From Pseudomonadota bacterium (GTDB taxonomy: Bacteria > Bdellovibrionota_C > UBA2361 > SZUA-149), in contig JAKPSH010000087.1 of NCBI GenBank assembly GCA_029555385.1, positions 1-54,880 on the forward strand: a DNA stretch of 54,880 bases, written 5' to 3'. The position numbers and the translations under genes were made by a program. The notes below the pieces were generated by a model. The model ran no database searches. It was given only the letters and a program-made list of their open reading frames with translations, and was not told where the DNA came from. This document shows positions 1 through 7,826 of the stretch, piece after piece (position 1 is the first letter of the stretch; every line of letters begins with the position of its first letter).

Positions 1-46
1 AATGGGTGCTTGTTCGTTGCCGGGCGGGCTGCTTCAGCCGGGGCAA

Positions 47-135
47 AGTAAGCCGGTTCCAGGGAAAGAGAGCCGGTTCCAGGGAAAGAGCCGGTTCCAG
101 GGAAAGTGGTTCCAGGGAAAGGTTCCAGAGGAAAG
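47..135. repeat. Short tandem repeat (minisatellite)
   Basis: A unit close to ccggttccagggaaagag is repeated about four to five times head to tail with small length changes, followed by decayed versions to about position 167 (for example ggatccaggga). Two overlapping open frames read through it, but the peptides are only arrays of RFQGK-like words, change character when the repeat length shifts and have no start signal, so I treat the stretch as non-coding. The repeat continues to within 100 bases of the small membrane gene at 283. Confidence 0.7.
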
Positions 136-282
136 AAGGGAACGGGAAAGGAGTCGGATCCAGGGAGGAGCTGGTAGATGTCCTTGCCGGACAGAGCTAA
201 TTTGCTTAGGCTGCCAGCAGTTCTTTTAAAAAAACTTACATGAGTGTCTCGCGTTTCTGCTTGTTTTACGGAGGGTTTTGTC

Positions 283-531
283 ATGGGGTGGCACATCTTT
301 GGAATTATAGCTGGAGCACTAGCTCTGCTGGCCGCAGTGTCGCTGTTTTTGTCGCTGATTTGTTTCTGGCCTAAAGTGAAGGCGTATTCTGTTGGGGAAA
401 ACGAGGCAAAATACTTTACCTTTTGGCAGAATGTCCGTTTGTTCGTTCTCCTTCTCGCCATGGTTGTGCTTCTTCTTATTTTCGGAGCAGCACTGATCGT
501 GAGTTCGTGGAATGGGATGTCTGGTGGCTAG
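283..531 (+). CDS. Small two-helix membrane protein, unknown function
   Basis: Encodes 82 residues beginning MGWHIFGIIAG. An upstream GTG is possible, but the ATG at 283 is preceded by a good ribosome site (ggaggg at 270-275), so I chose it. Two hydrophobic segments are visible: residues about 4-29, and about 53-74 (rich in L, V and I), separated by a charged loop with Glu and Lys. It is therefore probably an inner-membrane hairpin protein. I do not recognise a family, and no neighbour hints at a role. Its size and clean Shine-Dalgarno favour a real gene; the lack of a known domain keeps confidence moderate. Confidence 0.5.
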   Translation: MGWHIFGIIAGALALLAAVSLFLSLICFWPKVKAYSVGENEAKYFTFWQNVRLFVLLLAMVVLLLIFGAALIVSSWNGMSGG

Positions 532-719
532 AGCTTTCCCTCAGCGCAGTGGCTGGGAAGTGGTTAAACATTCACCTAGTTAGGAAAATCTGGCGAAGCG
601 CAGAGTTTTACTATGCGGCTTTGCGATACACTATCGGGAGCGTTTTGAATGGATGCGAGATGCTCTCCCTTTCATGGAAGGGAGTCACTTGCTACCGACC
701 CTTATCGAAGGAGTTTTTC

Positions 720-754
720 AGAACCTTGCGGCGAGCAACGAACTACAAGGTTCT
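720..754. repeat. Palindromic repeat, copy 1 (related to 44427-44487)
   Basis: A perfect 9-bp inverted repeat, agaaccttg at 720-728 and caaggttct at 746-754, with flanks tttttc and agaaa that extend the pairing with one bulge. The same words in the same order (tttttcagaaccttg, then caagttctagaaa) occur at 44435-44479. Both copies lie just downstream of a minus-strand gene (ending at 818 here, at 44591 there), so they may be a dispersed palindrome or 3'-end element. The surrounding 532-817 holds no gene I can support. Confidence 0.5.
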
Positions 755-817
755 AGAAATAACCCTGTCCGCCAAAGCTTTCAGTTGGCAAATGCATTCG
801 CGCTGGAAGCGCCTTAC

Positions 818-1279
818 TTATGGTTCGCGTATGCGGACTTTCGCCTTAGTGGCATAAGCACCAGGAACCCGGATTGAGGTGACAAACTGGTTTGACGCAG
901 TTGTGCCGTCTTTTCTTGTCACTTGAACAGAGACGGTCACAGAGGCGTCGCGAAAACACGCATGCCCTGAGGCTGTGCCGCCCAGCGAAAACGAAAGATC
1001 TTGCGTGTTGAAAAAGTAACCATAGTCATCCATCAGTTCAGCTTCGAGCTTCTTCTCGACTACGGCCGGTCCCTTGCGGATGGAAACGGAAATGTTGCTG
1101 TTGGTAATTGTTTTGTCTGCGGCGATGTCAAGGTAAATGCGCGCGCGAATTACCCGCGCGACATCCTCAAACTGTGTTGGCTCGCAAATCACGTCATAAA
1201 CAAAGTAATCGGCCTGTGCCTGAGAACTGGAAAAAAGCATGACAAATCCGCACAGCCAAACTGCAAGCCGAGTCTTCAT
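818..1279 (-). CDS. Secreted protein of unknown function
   Basis: Encodes 153 residues starting MKTRLAVWLCGFVMLF. The ATG at 1279 has a strong ribosome site just upstream on the minus strand (gggaggtag), which decides against a start six codons earlier. Residues 1-22 or so form a clear signal peptide with cleavage expected after AQA. The mature part alternates polar and hydrophobic residues (for example ARIYLDI and ASVTVSVQV), as in a beta-sandwich, and has two cysteines that could pair. I do not recognise a family. It stands alone: a gene-free stretch lies upstream (1280-1718) and a palindromic repeat lies downstream. Probably periplasmic or extracellular. Confidence 0.6.
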   Translation of the reverse strand: MKTRLAVWLCGFVMLFSSSQAQADYFVYDVICEPTQFEDVARVIRARIYLDIAADKTITNSNISVSIRKGPAVVEKKLEAELMDDYGYFFNTQDLSFSLGGTASGHACFRDASVTVSVQVTRKDGTTASNQFVTSIRVPGAYATKAKVRIREP

Positions 1280-1718
1280 AACTACCTCCCTGAACAACTG
1301 CTGAAAATATTCTTATCGCCCTCAGGAGTCGTAATACCACGCACACGGTCTGCTTGGGAAATACCGCCGCCTGGCGATTTCCGGTATTCTTACCGGGTTG
1401 TGGGTATAATGACCGTATGTTTTGGCGGTTTTACACGGGTAATACGTTTTGGTAACTATACCCTCTGCTGCTGCTCTGGCGCAGCGTTGTTATTTTAAAT
1501 CTCCGTACACGAATAGGCCGGGTTCAAACTGCGCTCCGCGAAGATTACTGGAACAGTCTTTCTTCCCGGGTGCATGTCATTATAAGGTTTTTATTCTTGT
1601 CTACCCGTCCCGCAGTCCTCCGGTATTTGAGTGAACAACAGAAGATGCTGCGAATGTTCTTGCCCTCTTCTGTTGTTCACTCAACATCTTCATGAACCGC
1701 GAGCGAAAAGGAGATCCC
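1280..1718. other. Gene-free stretch with inverted repeats
   Basis: About 440 bases between the divergent genes ending upstream at 1279 (minus) and starting at 1719 (plus). I see no convincing gene. It contains a perfect -10-like hexamer (tataat, 1405-1410) without a matching -35, a short inverted repeat (ataccg ... cggtat near 1360-1390), and the long perfect inverted repeat annotated separately at 1627-1684. The stretch presumably holds the promoters of both flanking genes. Confidence 0.5.
1627..1684. repeat. Perfect 19-bp inverted repeat before the gene at 1719
   Basis: The left arm, 1627-1645 (ttgagtgaacaacagaaga), is the exact reverse complement of the right arm, 1666-1684; the loop is 20 bases. 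The element ends 35 bases before the ATG at 1719, inside its probable leader. There is no T-run after it, so it does not look like a standard intrinsic terminator. It could be a regulatory hairpin, an operator, or the relic of a mobile element. Confidence 0.75.
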
Positions 1719-2108
1719 ATGTCGCGACGGAGAGACAAGAAGAAGAATGCCAAGCAGGACGCGCCGCCGGACGGCTCCGGTGGTTCACCGGTGCGCCGGT
1801 GCGCAATGGATGTCGTACGCGAGATCGCTGGTCTCGTGGCTTTTTTCGACCGCGATGAGGTCGTCGTCAAAGGCAATGGCCGCCCGAAGGATAAGATGGT
1901 TGGGGCCATTGGCCGCCTTCGTGCCGCGTGCCGGTCCGCACTAGATGCCGCCAGGCCCGATTACCGGTCCGTCGCTGTCGCGGCGCAGCAAGTTGAGGAG
2001 GCTTGGTCGCATCAAGTGCATCTCTGGGGGCCGAAAAGTGGTATCGTCCGCCAGCAGTCGAACAGGCTGTTTCGGGAATTGGATACGTTTCCCGAATTCA
2101 ATGCGTAG
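1719..2108 (+). CDS. Small basic protein, unknown function
   Basis: Encodes 129 residues. The ATG at 1719 follows aaggaga at 1709-1715, better than the upstream ATG at 1692. The N-terminus is very basic (MSRRRDKKKNAKQ), followed by a Gly/Ser/Pro-rich linker and then an amphipathic helical part (about residues 35-115) with DVVREIAGLVAFFD and IGRLRAACRSALDAA. No membrane segment or signal peptide is present. The coding region uses GC-rich codons more than its neighbours, and it sits behind a long perfect inverted repeat, so recent acquisition is possible. A small nucleic-acid-binding protein is conceivable from the charge pattern, but no motif proves it. Confidence 0.45.
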   Translation: MSRRRDKKKNAKQDAPPDGSGGSPVRRCAMDVVREIAGLVAFFDRDEVVVKGNGRPKDKMVGAIGRLRAACRSALDAARPDYRSVAVAAQQVEEAWSHQVHLWGPKSGIVRQQSNRLFRELDTFPEFNA

Positions 2109-2288
2109 GTTAACTGGATAGTCCCAGAAGGAAAAGCAGGGCATCGGAGGCGAAAGATGGCACGCACCCTGCTCGAAGCCCGATCACTACGATACTAGTA
2201 CGGAATCGCTCCCTCTTTACGACTTACCGTGCTTACCGTATTTTAGTGGCCTCAATTTCAAGGGCAGTTCATTACTCGTGGGGAATAG

Positions 2289-3896
2289 ATGAAAAAGCAA
2301 GCGATTGTCAGTGTTTACGACAAGACGGGATTGGAAGAGTTCGTTGGCGGGTTGGTAGAGTTGGGGATCGGTATATTGTCCACCGGCGGGACCGCAAAGT
2401 TTCTTAAAGAGAAAGGCATTCCAGTGCAGTCAATCAGCGACTACACCCAGAGTCCGGAGATCCTTGAAGGGCGTGTAAAAAGCCTGCATCCCCGCATTCA
2501 CGGCGGTATTCTTGCACGACGCGATCGTGAAGACGACCTGCGTGAACTCCAAGCTAACGCAATCTCAGAGATCGATTTTGTTGTAGTCAATCTCTATCCG
2601 TTCGTCCAACAAGTACGAAGAATTGAAGAGGCGGGAGACGCTGGCCACGAATCATTGGTGGAGTTTATTGATATCGGCGGCCCGACAATGATACGCGCCG
2701 CGGCAAAGAATTGCCGTTTTGTCGCGCCAATTTGCGATCCTGCGGACTACCCGGTGATTCTTGCCGAACTCCGTCAGAGCGGGAGTATCGCGCACGAAAC
2801 CCGGCAGCGTTTGGCGGCTAAAGTGTTTCGTATGATGGCGGCGTATGACGGCGCGATCGCGCGTTACTTTTCGCTCGCCGAGCGGCTTCTGACAAGCGAC
2901 GGGAGCAGGGTCAAGCTTGCGCCGGTTGAGTCGATTACGCTGCAGCAGGAAATGACGCTTCGTTATGGTGAGAATCCGCACCAGACAGCCGGCCTGTACC
3001 GGCGGTATGAAGCAGGCGAAGGCAGCTCTTCATGGTGGCGCCAGATTCAGGGCAAGGAAATCTCGTACAACAACCTGCTTGATATGCATGGAGCTTTAGA
3101 CTTGTTTCTTGAAGTGAGCACGGGGCTCGACGGCGCGCACGCTGCCGTGATTATCAAGCACACCAATCCGTGCGGTGCGGCAGTGCGCAAGACAGCGCTC
3201 GAAGCATTCCGGGCTGCGTGGAGCTGCGACCCGCTGAGCGCATTCGGCGGAATTGTTGCCGTGAGCGGGGTGATGACCAAGGAGCTTGCGGAAGCTATCG
3301 TCGAGGGTTTTGTCGAAGTTGTCATCAGCGGCGAGGTATCTCCCGAAGGGGCGGCGGTCTTCGCCAAGAAAAAGAATGTGCGGCTCATTGAATGCAGCCT
3401 GGAACGCTATCGTGCCGCGCGCTCCAGCGGAGTCATGACGATGCGCAACTTTTACGGCGACTACCTGGTGCAGACTGCGGACAACGAACTTAAGGATCTC
3501 AGCGGGGCTAAAGTGGCTGCCGGAGAGACGCCCACTGCTGAGCAAATGCAGGATTTTGAACTGGCATGGAAAGTCTGCAAGCACGTCAAGTCCAATGCTA
3601 TTGTCATTGTTAAAGACCGACGGGCGATCGGTGTCGGCGCCGGACAGATGAGCCGGGTGGATTCGGCAAAACTTGCGGTGCAGCGCGCCGGATTTCACGG
3701 GCACAGTGTCGCGGGTGCTGTTGCGGCCAGTGATGCGTTTCTGCCGTTTCCGGATACGCTCGAAATTCTCAATGATGCCGGTGTTGTCGGCCTGGTTCAG
3801 CCGGGCGGCTCGATTAAGGATGAAGATGTCGTGGAGAGCGCAAAGAAACGCTCAGTGGTGATGCTGGTTACCGGGGAACGGCATTTCCGTCACTGA
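2289..3896 (+). CDS. purH: Bifunctional AICAR formyltransferase / IMP cyclohydrolase
   Basis: Carries out the last two steps of de novo purine synthesis: formylation of AICAR with 10-formyl-tetrahydrofolate, then ring closure to IMP, in the cytosol. The 535-residue length is normal for the family. The N-terminal MGS-like cyclohydrolase domain (about 1-135) shows STGGTAKFLK and GRVKSLHPRIHGGIL (61-75). The transformylase domain shows LRYGENPHQTA and the catalytic KHTNPCGAA (Lys290-His291), and ends with the usual LVQPGGSIKDEDV stretch. It is first in an operon with purD and purE, 61 bases upstream of purD. The start ATG follows a weak purine-rich site (gggga). Confidence 0.97.
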   Translation: MKKQAIVSVYDKTGLEEFVGGLVELGIGILSTGGTAKFLKEKGIPVQSISDYTQSPEILEGRVKSLHPRIHGGILARRDREDDLRELQANAISEIDFVVVNLYPFVQQVRRIEEAGDAGHESLVEFIDIGGPTMIRAAAKNCRFVAPICDPADYPVILAELRQSGSIAHETRQRLAAKVFRMMAAYDGAIARYFSLAERLLTSDGSRVKLAPVESITLQQEMTLRYGENPHQTAGLYRRYEAGEGSSSWWRQIQGKEISYNNLLDMHGALDLFLEVSTGLDGAHAAVIIKHTNPCGAAVRKTALEAFRAAWSCDPLSAFGGIVAVSGVMTKELAEAIVEGFVEVVISGEVSPEGAAVFAKKKNVRLIECSLERYRAARSSGVMTMRNFYGDYLVQTADNELKDLSGAKVAAGETPTAEQMQDFELAWKVCKHVKSNAIVIVKDRRAIGVGAGQMSRVDSAKLAVQRAGFHGHSVAGAVAASDAFLPFPDTLEILNDAGVVGLVQPGGSIKDEDVVESAKKRSVVMLVTGERHFRH

Positions 3897-3957
3897 GCGG
3901 CGCGGCAAGGGGAGATTTCTTGCCGGTTCTCAATTTGCATGATGAAGGAGGTCTTTG

Positions 3958-5220
3958 ATGAAAGTCTTAGTTGTAGGTGGCGGCGGACGGGAGCACGCGC
4001 TGTGCTGGAAAATTAAGCAGAGCCCGTTATGCACCAAACTCTACTGTGCGCCCGGTAATGCCGGAACGCGAGAAATCGCCGAAAGCGTCAGTCTTCAGCC
4101 AGGCAATTTGGGCGCGCTCGCGCTGTGGGCACTGGAGAATCGAATTGACCTGACCGTTGTTGGGCCGGAAGCGCCGCTGGCTGAGGGCATCGTCGATATG
4201 TTTGCCGAGCATGGACTGCGCATCTTCGGGCCGACGAAAGAAGCGGCGATGCTGGAGAGTTCCAAGAGTTTCGCGAAAGAGGTCATGCAGCGCGCCGGCG
4301 TTAAGACCGCGCAAGCGGAAATCTTTGAGGAATTCGAGAAAGCTAAACAGTACGTTCTCGATCGCGGTGCGCCGATTGTCATTAAAGCCGACGGCTTGGC
4401 GGCAGGTAAAGGCGTGGCGGTAGCTAAGACAACAGAGGCGGCCTTGAAGTTTCTGGAGGAGGTCATGCTCCGCGGCAGCTTCGGCGCATCGGGCAGCCGT
4501 GTAGTGGTCGAGGAGTTCATCGATGGACGGGAGGCGTCGGTGATGGCGATCGTCGACGGGCTGACCGTGCTGCCGCTGGTTGTCAGCCAAGACTACAAGC
4601 GTTTGCTTGACGGCGATCAAGGGCCGAACACCGGAGGTATGGGTGCAATTTCTCCGACGCCCGTGCTTGGCGATCAGGGTGTGGAAAATCTGGTTGGCGA
4701 GATTATGGTGCCCGTGCTGCGGGAACTTGCCAGCCGCGGTATCAATTATACCGGTTTTCTTTATGCGGGGATTATTGTTGATGCCGGGCGCAATGCCAGC
4801 GTGCTTGAATTTAACTGCCGCTTGGGGGACCCGGAAACGCAAGTGATCCTGCCGCGCTTGGAGAGTGACTTGCTTGCTGCTCTCGATTGTGCAGCGTCAG
4901 CGCGTTTATCGTCTGTTGAACTGCGCTGGAGCACCCGTGCTGCGGCCTGCGTGGTGGCAGCCTCCCGCGGTTATCCGGGAGTGGTTGAGGACGGCAAGCT
5001 GATCACGAGCAGTTTGACGGCAGCCGACAATTGCGTGCTGTTTCATGCCGGAACCATTGCCGATGCTGAGTCGCCGGAACTGGTGCGTTCCAAAGGGGGG
5101 CGGGTGCTTTGTGTGTCTGCTTTGGGCGATACGGTGGATGATGCGCTGCGGCAGATTTACACAGGGATAGAGAAAGTTCAGTTCGAGGGAATGCATTACC
5201 GGCGTGATATTGGATTGTGA
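3958..5220 (+). CDS. purD: Phosphoribosylamine-glycine ligase (GAR synthetase)
   Basis: Joins phosphoribosylamine and glycine using ATP in the second step of purine synthesis. The 420-residue protein has the N-terminal GGGGREHAL motif (7-15), GPEAPLAEG, the ATP-grasp core (IKADGLAAGKGV) and the C-terminal metal/nucleotide signature NCRLGDPETQ. A TTG lies directly before the ATG, but the ATG at 3958 is better placed behind a perfect aaggagg (3945-3951). It is the middle gene of the purH-purD-purE operon; purE follows after 25 bases. Confidence 0.97.
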   Translation: MKVLVVGGGGREHALCWKIKQSPLCTKLYCAPGNAGTREIAESVSLQPGNLGALALWALENRIDLTVVGPEAPLAEGIVDMFAEHGLRIFGPTKEAAMLESSKSFAKEVMQRAGVKTAQAEIFEEFEKAKQYVLDRGAPIVIKADGLAAGKGVAVAKTTEAALKFLEEVMLRGSFGASGSRVVVEEFIDGREASVMAIVDGLTVLPLVVSQDYKRLLDGDQGPNTGGMGAISPTPVLGDQGVENLVGEIMVPVLRELASRGINYTGFLYAGIIVDAGRNASVLEFNCRLGDPETQVILPRLESDLLAALDCAASARLSSVELRWSTRAAACVVAASRGYPGVVEDGKLITSSLTAADNCVLFHAGTIADAESPELVRSKGGRVLCVSALGDTVDDALRQIYTGIEKVQFEGMHYRRDIGL

Positions 5221-5245
5221 ACGCTGTGTGCTAGAGGAGGGAACG

Positions 5246-5755
5246 ATGGAGAGAAGGCCGTTGGTTGGCATTGTGATGGGCAGTCCTACTGACTCAGAAA
5301 CCATGCTGGCCGCAAAAAGTGTGCTGGATGAATTCGACATTAGAGCAGAGGTGCGCATCATGTCTGCGCATCGCACGCCTGAAGAGGTGAGCATCTGGGC
5401 TAGAGGTGCAGCCGCAAAGGGACTCCAGGTGATTATTGCCGCTGCCGGGCTTGCCGCGCATCTGGCGGGTGTCGTCGCGGCGCATACGGTGCTGCCGGTG
5501 ATCGGAGTGCCGATGGATGGCGGCCCGCTGCAAGGTCTCGATGCCCTGCTCTCCACGGTGCAGATGCCGCGGGGGACCCCCGTGGCCACGGTAGCGATCG
5601 GCAAGGCTGGTGCGGTGAACGCGGCGCTGCTGGCGGTGCGCATGCTTGCTTTGCATGAGCCGGAGCTCCAGAAAAAGCTTGAAAGCTACCAGCAAAAAAC
5701 CGCGCAGTCTCTGCTTGAGGCTGACCAAGAACTTAACGCCAAGCTCGGGTCTTGA
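5246..5755 (+). CDS. purE: N5-carboxyaminoimidazole ribonucleotide mutase
   Basis: Moves the carboxylate of N5-CAIR to C4 in purine synthesis. The 169-residue class I PurE shows MGSPTDSETM near the N-terminus (11-20) and the catalytic SAHRTPEE (40-47), plus the GLAAHLAGVVAAHT and DALLSTVQMPRGTPVATVAIG stretches of the substrate pocket. The ATG at 5246 is preceded by gaggaggg, so the frame that extends back into purD is not used. No purK is seen next to it, so the N5-CAIR supply must lie elsewhere. tsaC begins one base after its stop. Confidence 0.96.
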   Translation: MERRPLVGIVMGSPTDSETMLAAKSVLDEFDIRAEVRIMSAHRTPEEVSIWARGAAAKGLQVIIAAAGLAAHLAGVVAAHTVLPVIGVPMDGGPLQGLDALLSTVQMPRGTPVATVAIGKAGAVNAALLAVRMLALHEPELQKKLESYQQKTAQSLLEADQELNAKLGS

Positions 5756-5756
5756 A

Positions 5757-6389
5757 ATGGCTCAGGAACTCCTGGCGGAAGCAGCGCGGCGTCTTGCGGC
5801 GGGGGAGCTTGTTGCATATCCCACTGAGACTGTTTTTGGAATCGCGGCCCTGCCCGGTCATGCTGAGGGGATGTGCAGACTGCTTGACTTGAAAGAGCGC
5901 TCACTTACTGCCGGGGTGCCGCTGATTGCAGCGGAGGCTTCAGAAATCGAAAAATGGATCGAAGATGCCTCAGCGCAAGCAAGGACAGGACGCCTGGAGC
6001 TGCAGGAGAAGTTCTGGCCCGGGGCGCTGAGCATTGTGTTTTCCACAAATGCCCGGGCAAAACAAGAGTTGATGGAAGGCGTGTTCGGTCCGGACGGCAC
6101 GTTAGCCGCGCGAGTGTCTTCATGTGATCTTGCGCGCGATTTAGCCCGCACATGCGGCGGCTTGATTACGGCGACAAGCGCAAATCCCAAGGGGAGGGCG
6201 CCAGCAGAAACGGCGGCCAAAGTCCGCGCATATTTCCCGGAGATGTTTATTTGCTGCGCAGCCGGCGCAGCACAGGGCCGTGAGCCTGCGCAGATCCCTT
6301 CAACACTAATTGATGTGCGTTCAGTGCCGTTTAAAATCCTCCGGGAGGGAGCGGTAGCGCGCAATCTGCTTGCCCCCTGGCTGGGTTGA
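5757..6389 (+). CDS. tsaC: L-threonylcarbamoyladenylate synthase (Sua5/YrdC family)
   Basis: Makes threonylcarbamoyl-AMP from threonine, bicarbonate and ATP for the t6A modification of ANN-decoding tRNAs. The 210-residue protein has the YrdC signature ELVAYPTETVFG (17-28), the KERS basic patch after the first helix and the SANPKG motif near residue 142. It lacks the extra Sua5 C-terminal domain, so it is the short TsaC type. It starts one base after the purE stop, which suggests translational coupling and co-transcription with the purine genes. The usual Tyr-Gly-Leu after the T-E-T motif is Phe-Gly-Ile here, a mild variation. Confidence 0.9.
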   Translation: MAQELLAEAARRLAAGELVAYPTETVFGIAALPGHAEGMCRLLDLKERSLTAGVPLIAAEASEIEKWIEDASAQARTGRLELQEKFWPGALSIVFSTNARAKQELMEGVFGPDGTLAARVSSCDLARDLARTCGGLITATSANPKGRAPAETAAKVRAYFPEMFICCAAGAAQGREPAQIPSTLIDVRSVPFKILREGAVARNLLAPWLG

Positions 6390-6569
6390 GCGAACATGGT
6401 GCAGCCAAATAAAAACCTGCGTCTAAGTGCCCTTGATCTCTATCTAAATTATTGAGCGCGAGAGCTTCCGCCAATGCGGTTGAATTTAAACGTAATATAA
6501 CCGGACTCTTAACCAGCTCCATAATAAATCCCGGCGCTGGCCGGGGGGGGTAATTCACTCGGGCGAAGT

Positions 6570-7811
6570 ATGCTAAAGCTGCCTAAAAATCTGCCGCGGG
6601 ATATCCGTGCGGCCCTGCAGCGCTGTCTCAGCACATCTTTGGTCAGTGAGATGCTTGCGCTGCTAACGGAGTCTTCGCTGGAGCTCTTTGGTGCGGCAGA
6701 TGCGCTTTTGTCATTCGAACAAAGCGTCATTCCTGGGGTCGAGGAAAAGAAGACCATGGTCTTGCGCGGAAAAACACTGGCCCAAGCTCCTGCTGCCACC
6801 GCACAGTTTGTCGAGCGTTGGCAGGATTCGGGCATCCATCAGTACTTGCGCAAAGATCTCGAAGCTCGGCTTTCTTCTATATCGTTCAGCGCGTTTAGCT
6901 GGCCTTATCCCCAGCTAAAGTTCGACGCGGAGGGGGGTAACTTTTCAGTGCCCCGGGAATATTCTCTTTTGCTTCCGTTTTCTTCGGAGCTGATCGTTTC
7001 CACGCGCAGTGAGCCGGCCTTTTTTGGCTACCTCGCGCTGTTCTTCGAAAGGTTTCCTGATTTGCCTGAAAACACTATTCAGTTGATTATTACACTGCCG
7101 GAAATCATGTCTGAAATTACCGCGGGATATGTGCGGGCTAATATCCAGAACCGGGACGGCGACCTCAGCAGCTACGCGCACGACATCAAACGCTACCTGC
7201 TGGTTAGCCGCGAGTATCTTGAACAAGTGAAGATTGCTGATGCCACAAAGCGGCAGAAGGCAGCAGCGGGTATGGAGCGTTCACTGCTTCGTGTGCTGAA
7301 CGAGACTAATTCGATTCTTCTTGCTGATAAAGACAGCCAAGGCAACTTGCAGGTGAATCCAGTGCCGCTTGGGTTAGGCGAGCTGGTAGAAGAGGTCGCT
7401 GCAGATATGCGGCTGATCTTTGAAGCCGCAGATGTCCAGCTCCAGTGCCGCACCGAGCCGCGCCTTCCGCCGGTTCTAGTTGACCCGGCGATTTTCCCTT
7501 CAGTACTCAGCAATATTTTAGATAATGCGCTCAAATATTCACCGCCCGGCAGCAAAGTTACGGTGCGCACATATGCAGATGGCGGCAGCGCCGTGGCAGT
7601 TGAAGTTGCCGATTGTGGGGCAGCGGTTCCTCTGGATGAGCAAGAGAAGATTTTCTTGAAAGGGTACCGCGGTGTAAATAGTCAGCCAGGAGGCGGGAAT
7701 GGTTTGGGACTGTACCTTGCGCGCCGGATTGTTGAGGCGCATGGCGGAGAAGTAAAGCTCGATCAGAATGGAGAAAAAAAGTTTATCGTGCGCCTGCCGG
7801 TTAAGCGCTAG
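6570..7811 (+). CDS. Soluble sensor histidine kinase
   Basis: A two-component kinase of 413 residues. The N-terminal half (about 1-190) looks like a GAF-type sensory region and has no membrane helix, so the protein is cytosolic. The phospho-acceptor is probably His204 in YAHDIKRYL, within a dimerisation helix pair. The ATP-binding domain shows the N box (SNILDNALKYSP, Asn315 and Asn319), the D-x-G of the G1 box (VADCGA) and the G2 box GGGNGLGLYLA (about 373-383). It lies 15 bases before a PilB/GspE-like ATPase that carries its own receiver domain, so that fusion is the obvious phosphotransfer partner (inference). Confidence 0.85.
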   Translation: MLKLPKNLPRDIRAALQRCLSTSLVSEMLALLTESSLELFGAADALLSFEQSVIPGVEEKKTMVLRGKTLAQAPAATAQFVERWQDSGIHQYLRKDLEARLSSISFSAFSWPYPQLKFDAEGGNFSVPREYSLLLPFSSELIVSTRSEPAFFGYLALFFERFPDLPENTIQLIITLPEIMSEITAGYVRANIQNRDGDLSSYAHDIKRYLLVSREYLEQVKIADATKRQKAAAGMERSLLRVLNETNSILLADKDSQGNLQVNPVPLGLGELVEEVAADMRLIFEAADVQLQCRTEPRLPPVLVDPAIFPSVLSNILDNALKYSPPGSKVTVRTYADGGSAVAVEVADCGAAVPLDEQEKIFLKGYRGVNSQPGGGNGLGLYLARRIVEAHGGEVKLDQNGEKKFIVRLPVKR

Positions 7812-7826
7812 GGTGAACAACGAGTA

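Noticed and set aside
2..229. Two overlapping frames across the tandem repeat
   Set aside because: The peptides are translations of the repeat unit with no start signal and no conserved character outside the repeat.
653..877. Plus-strand frame of 74 codons in the gap after the first small gene
   Set aside because: It overlaps the 3' end of the well-supported secreted-protein gene on the other strand, has no ribosome site and runs through the palindromic repeat at 720-754.
2109..2288. Possible purine riboswitch upstream of purH
   Set aside because: The conserved loop and junction bases of the purine aptamer are absent.
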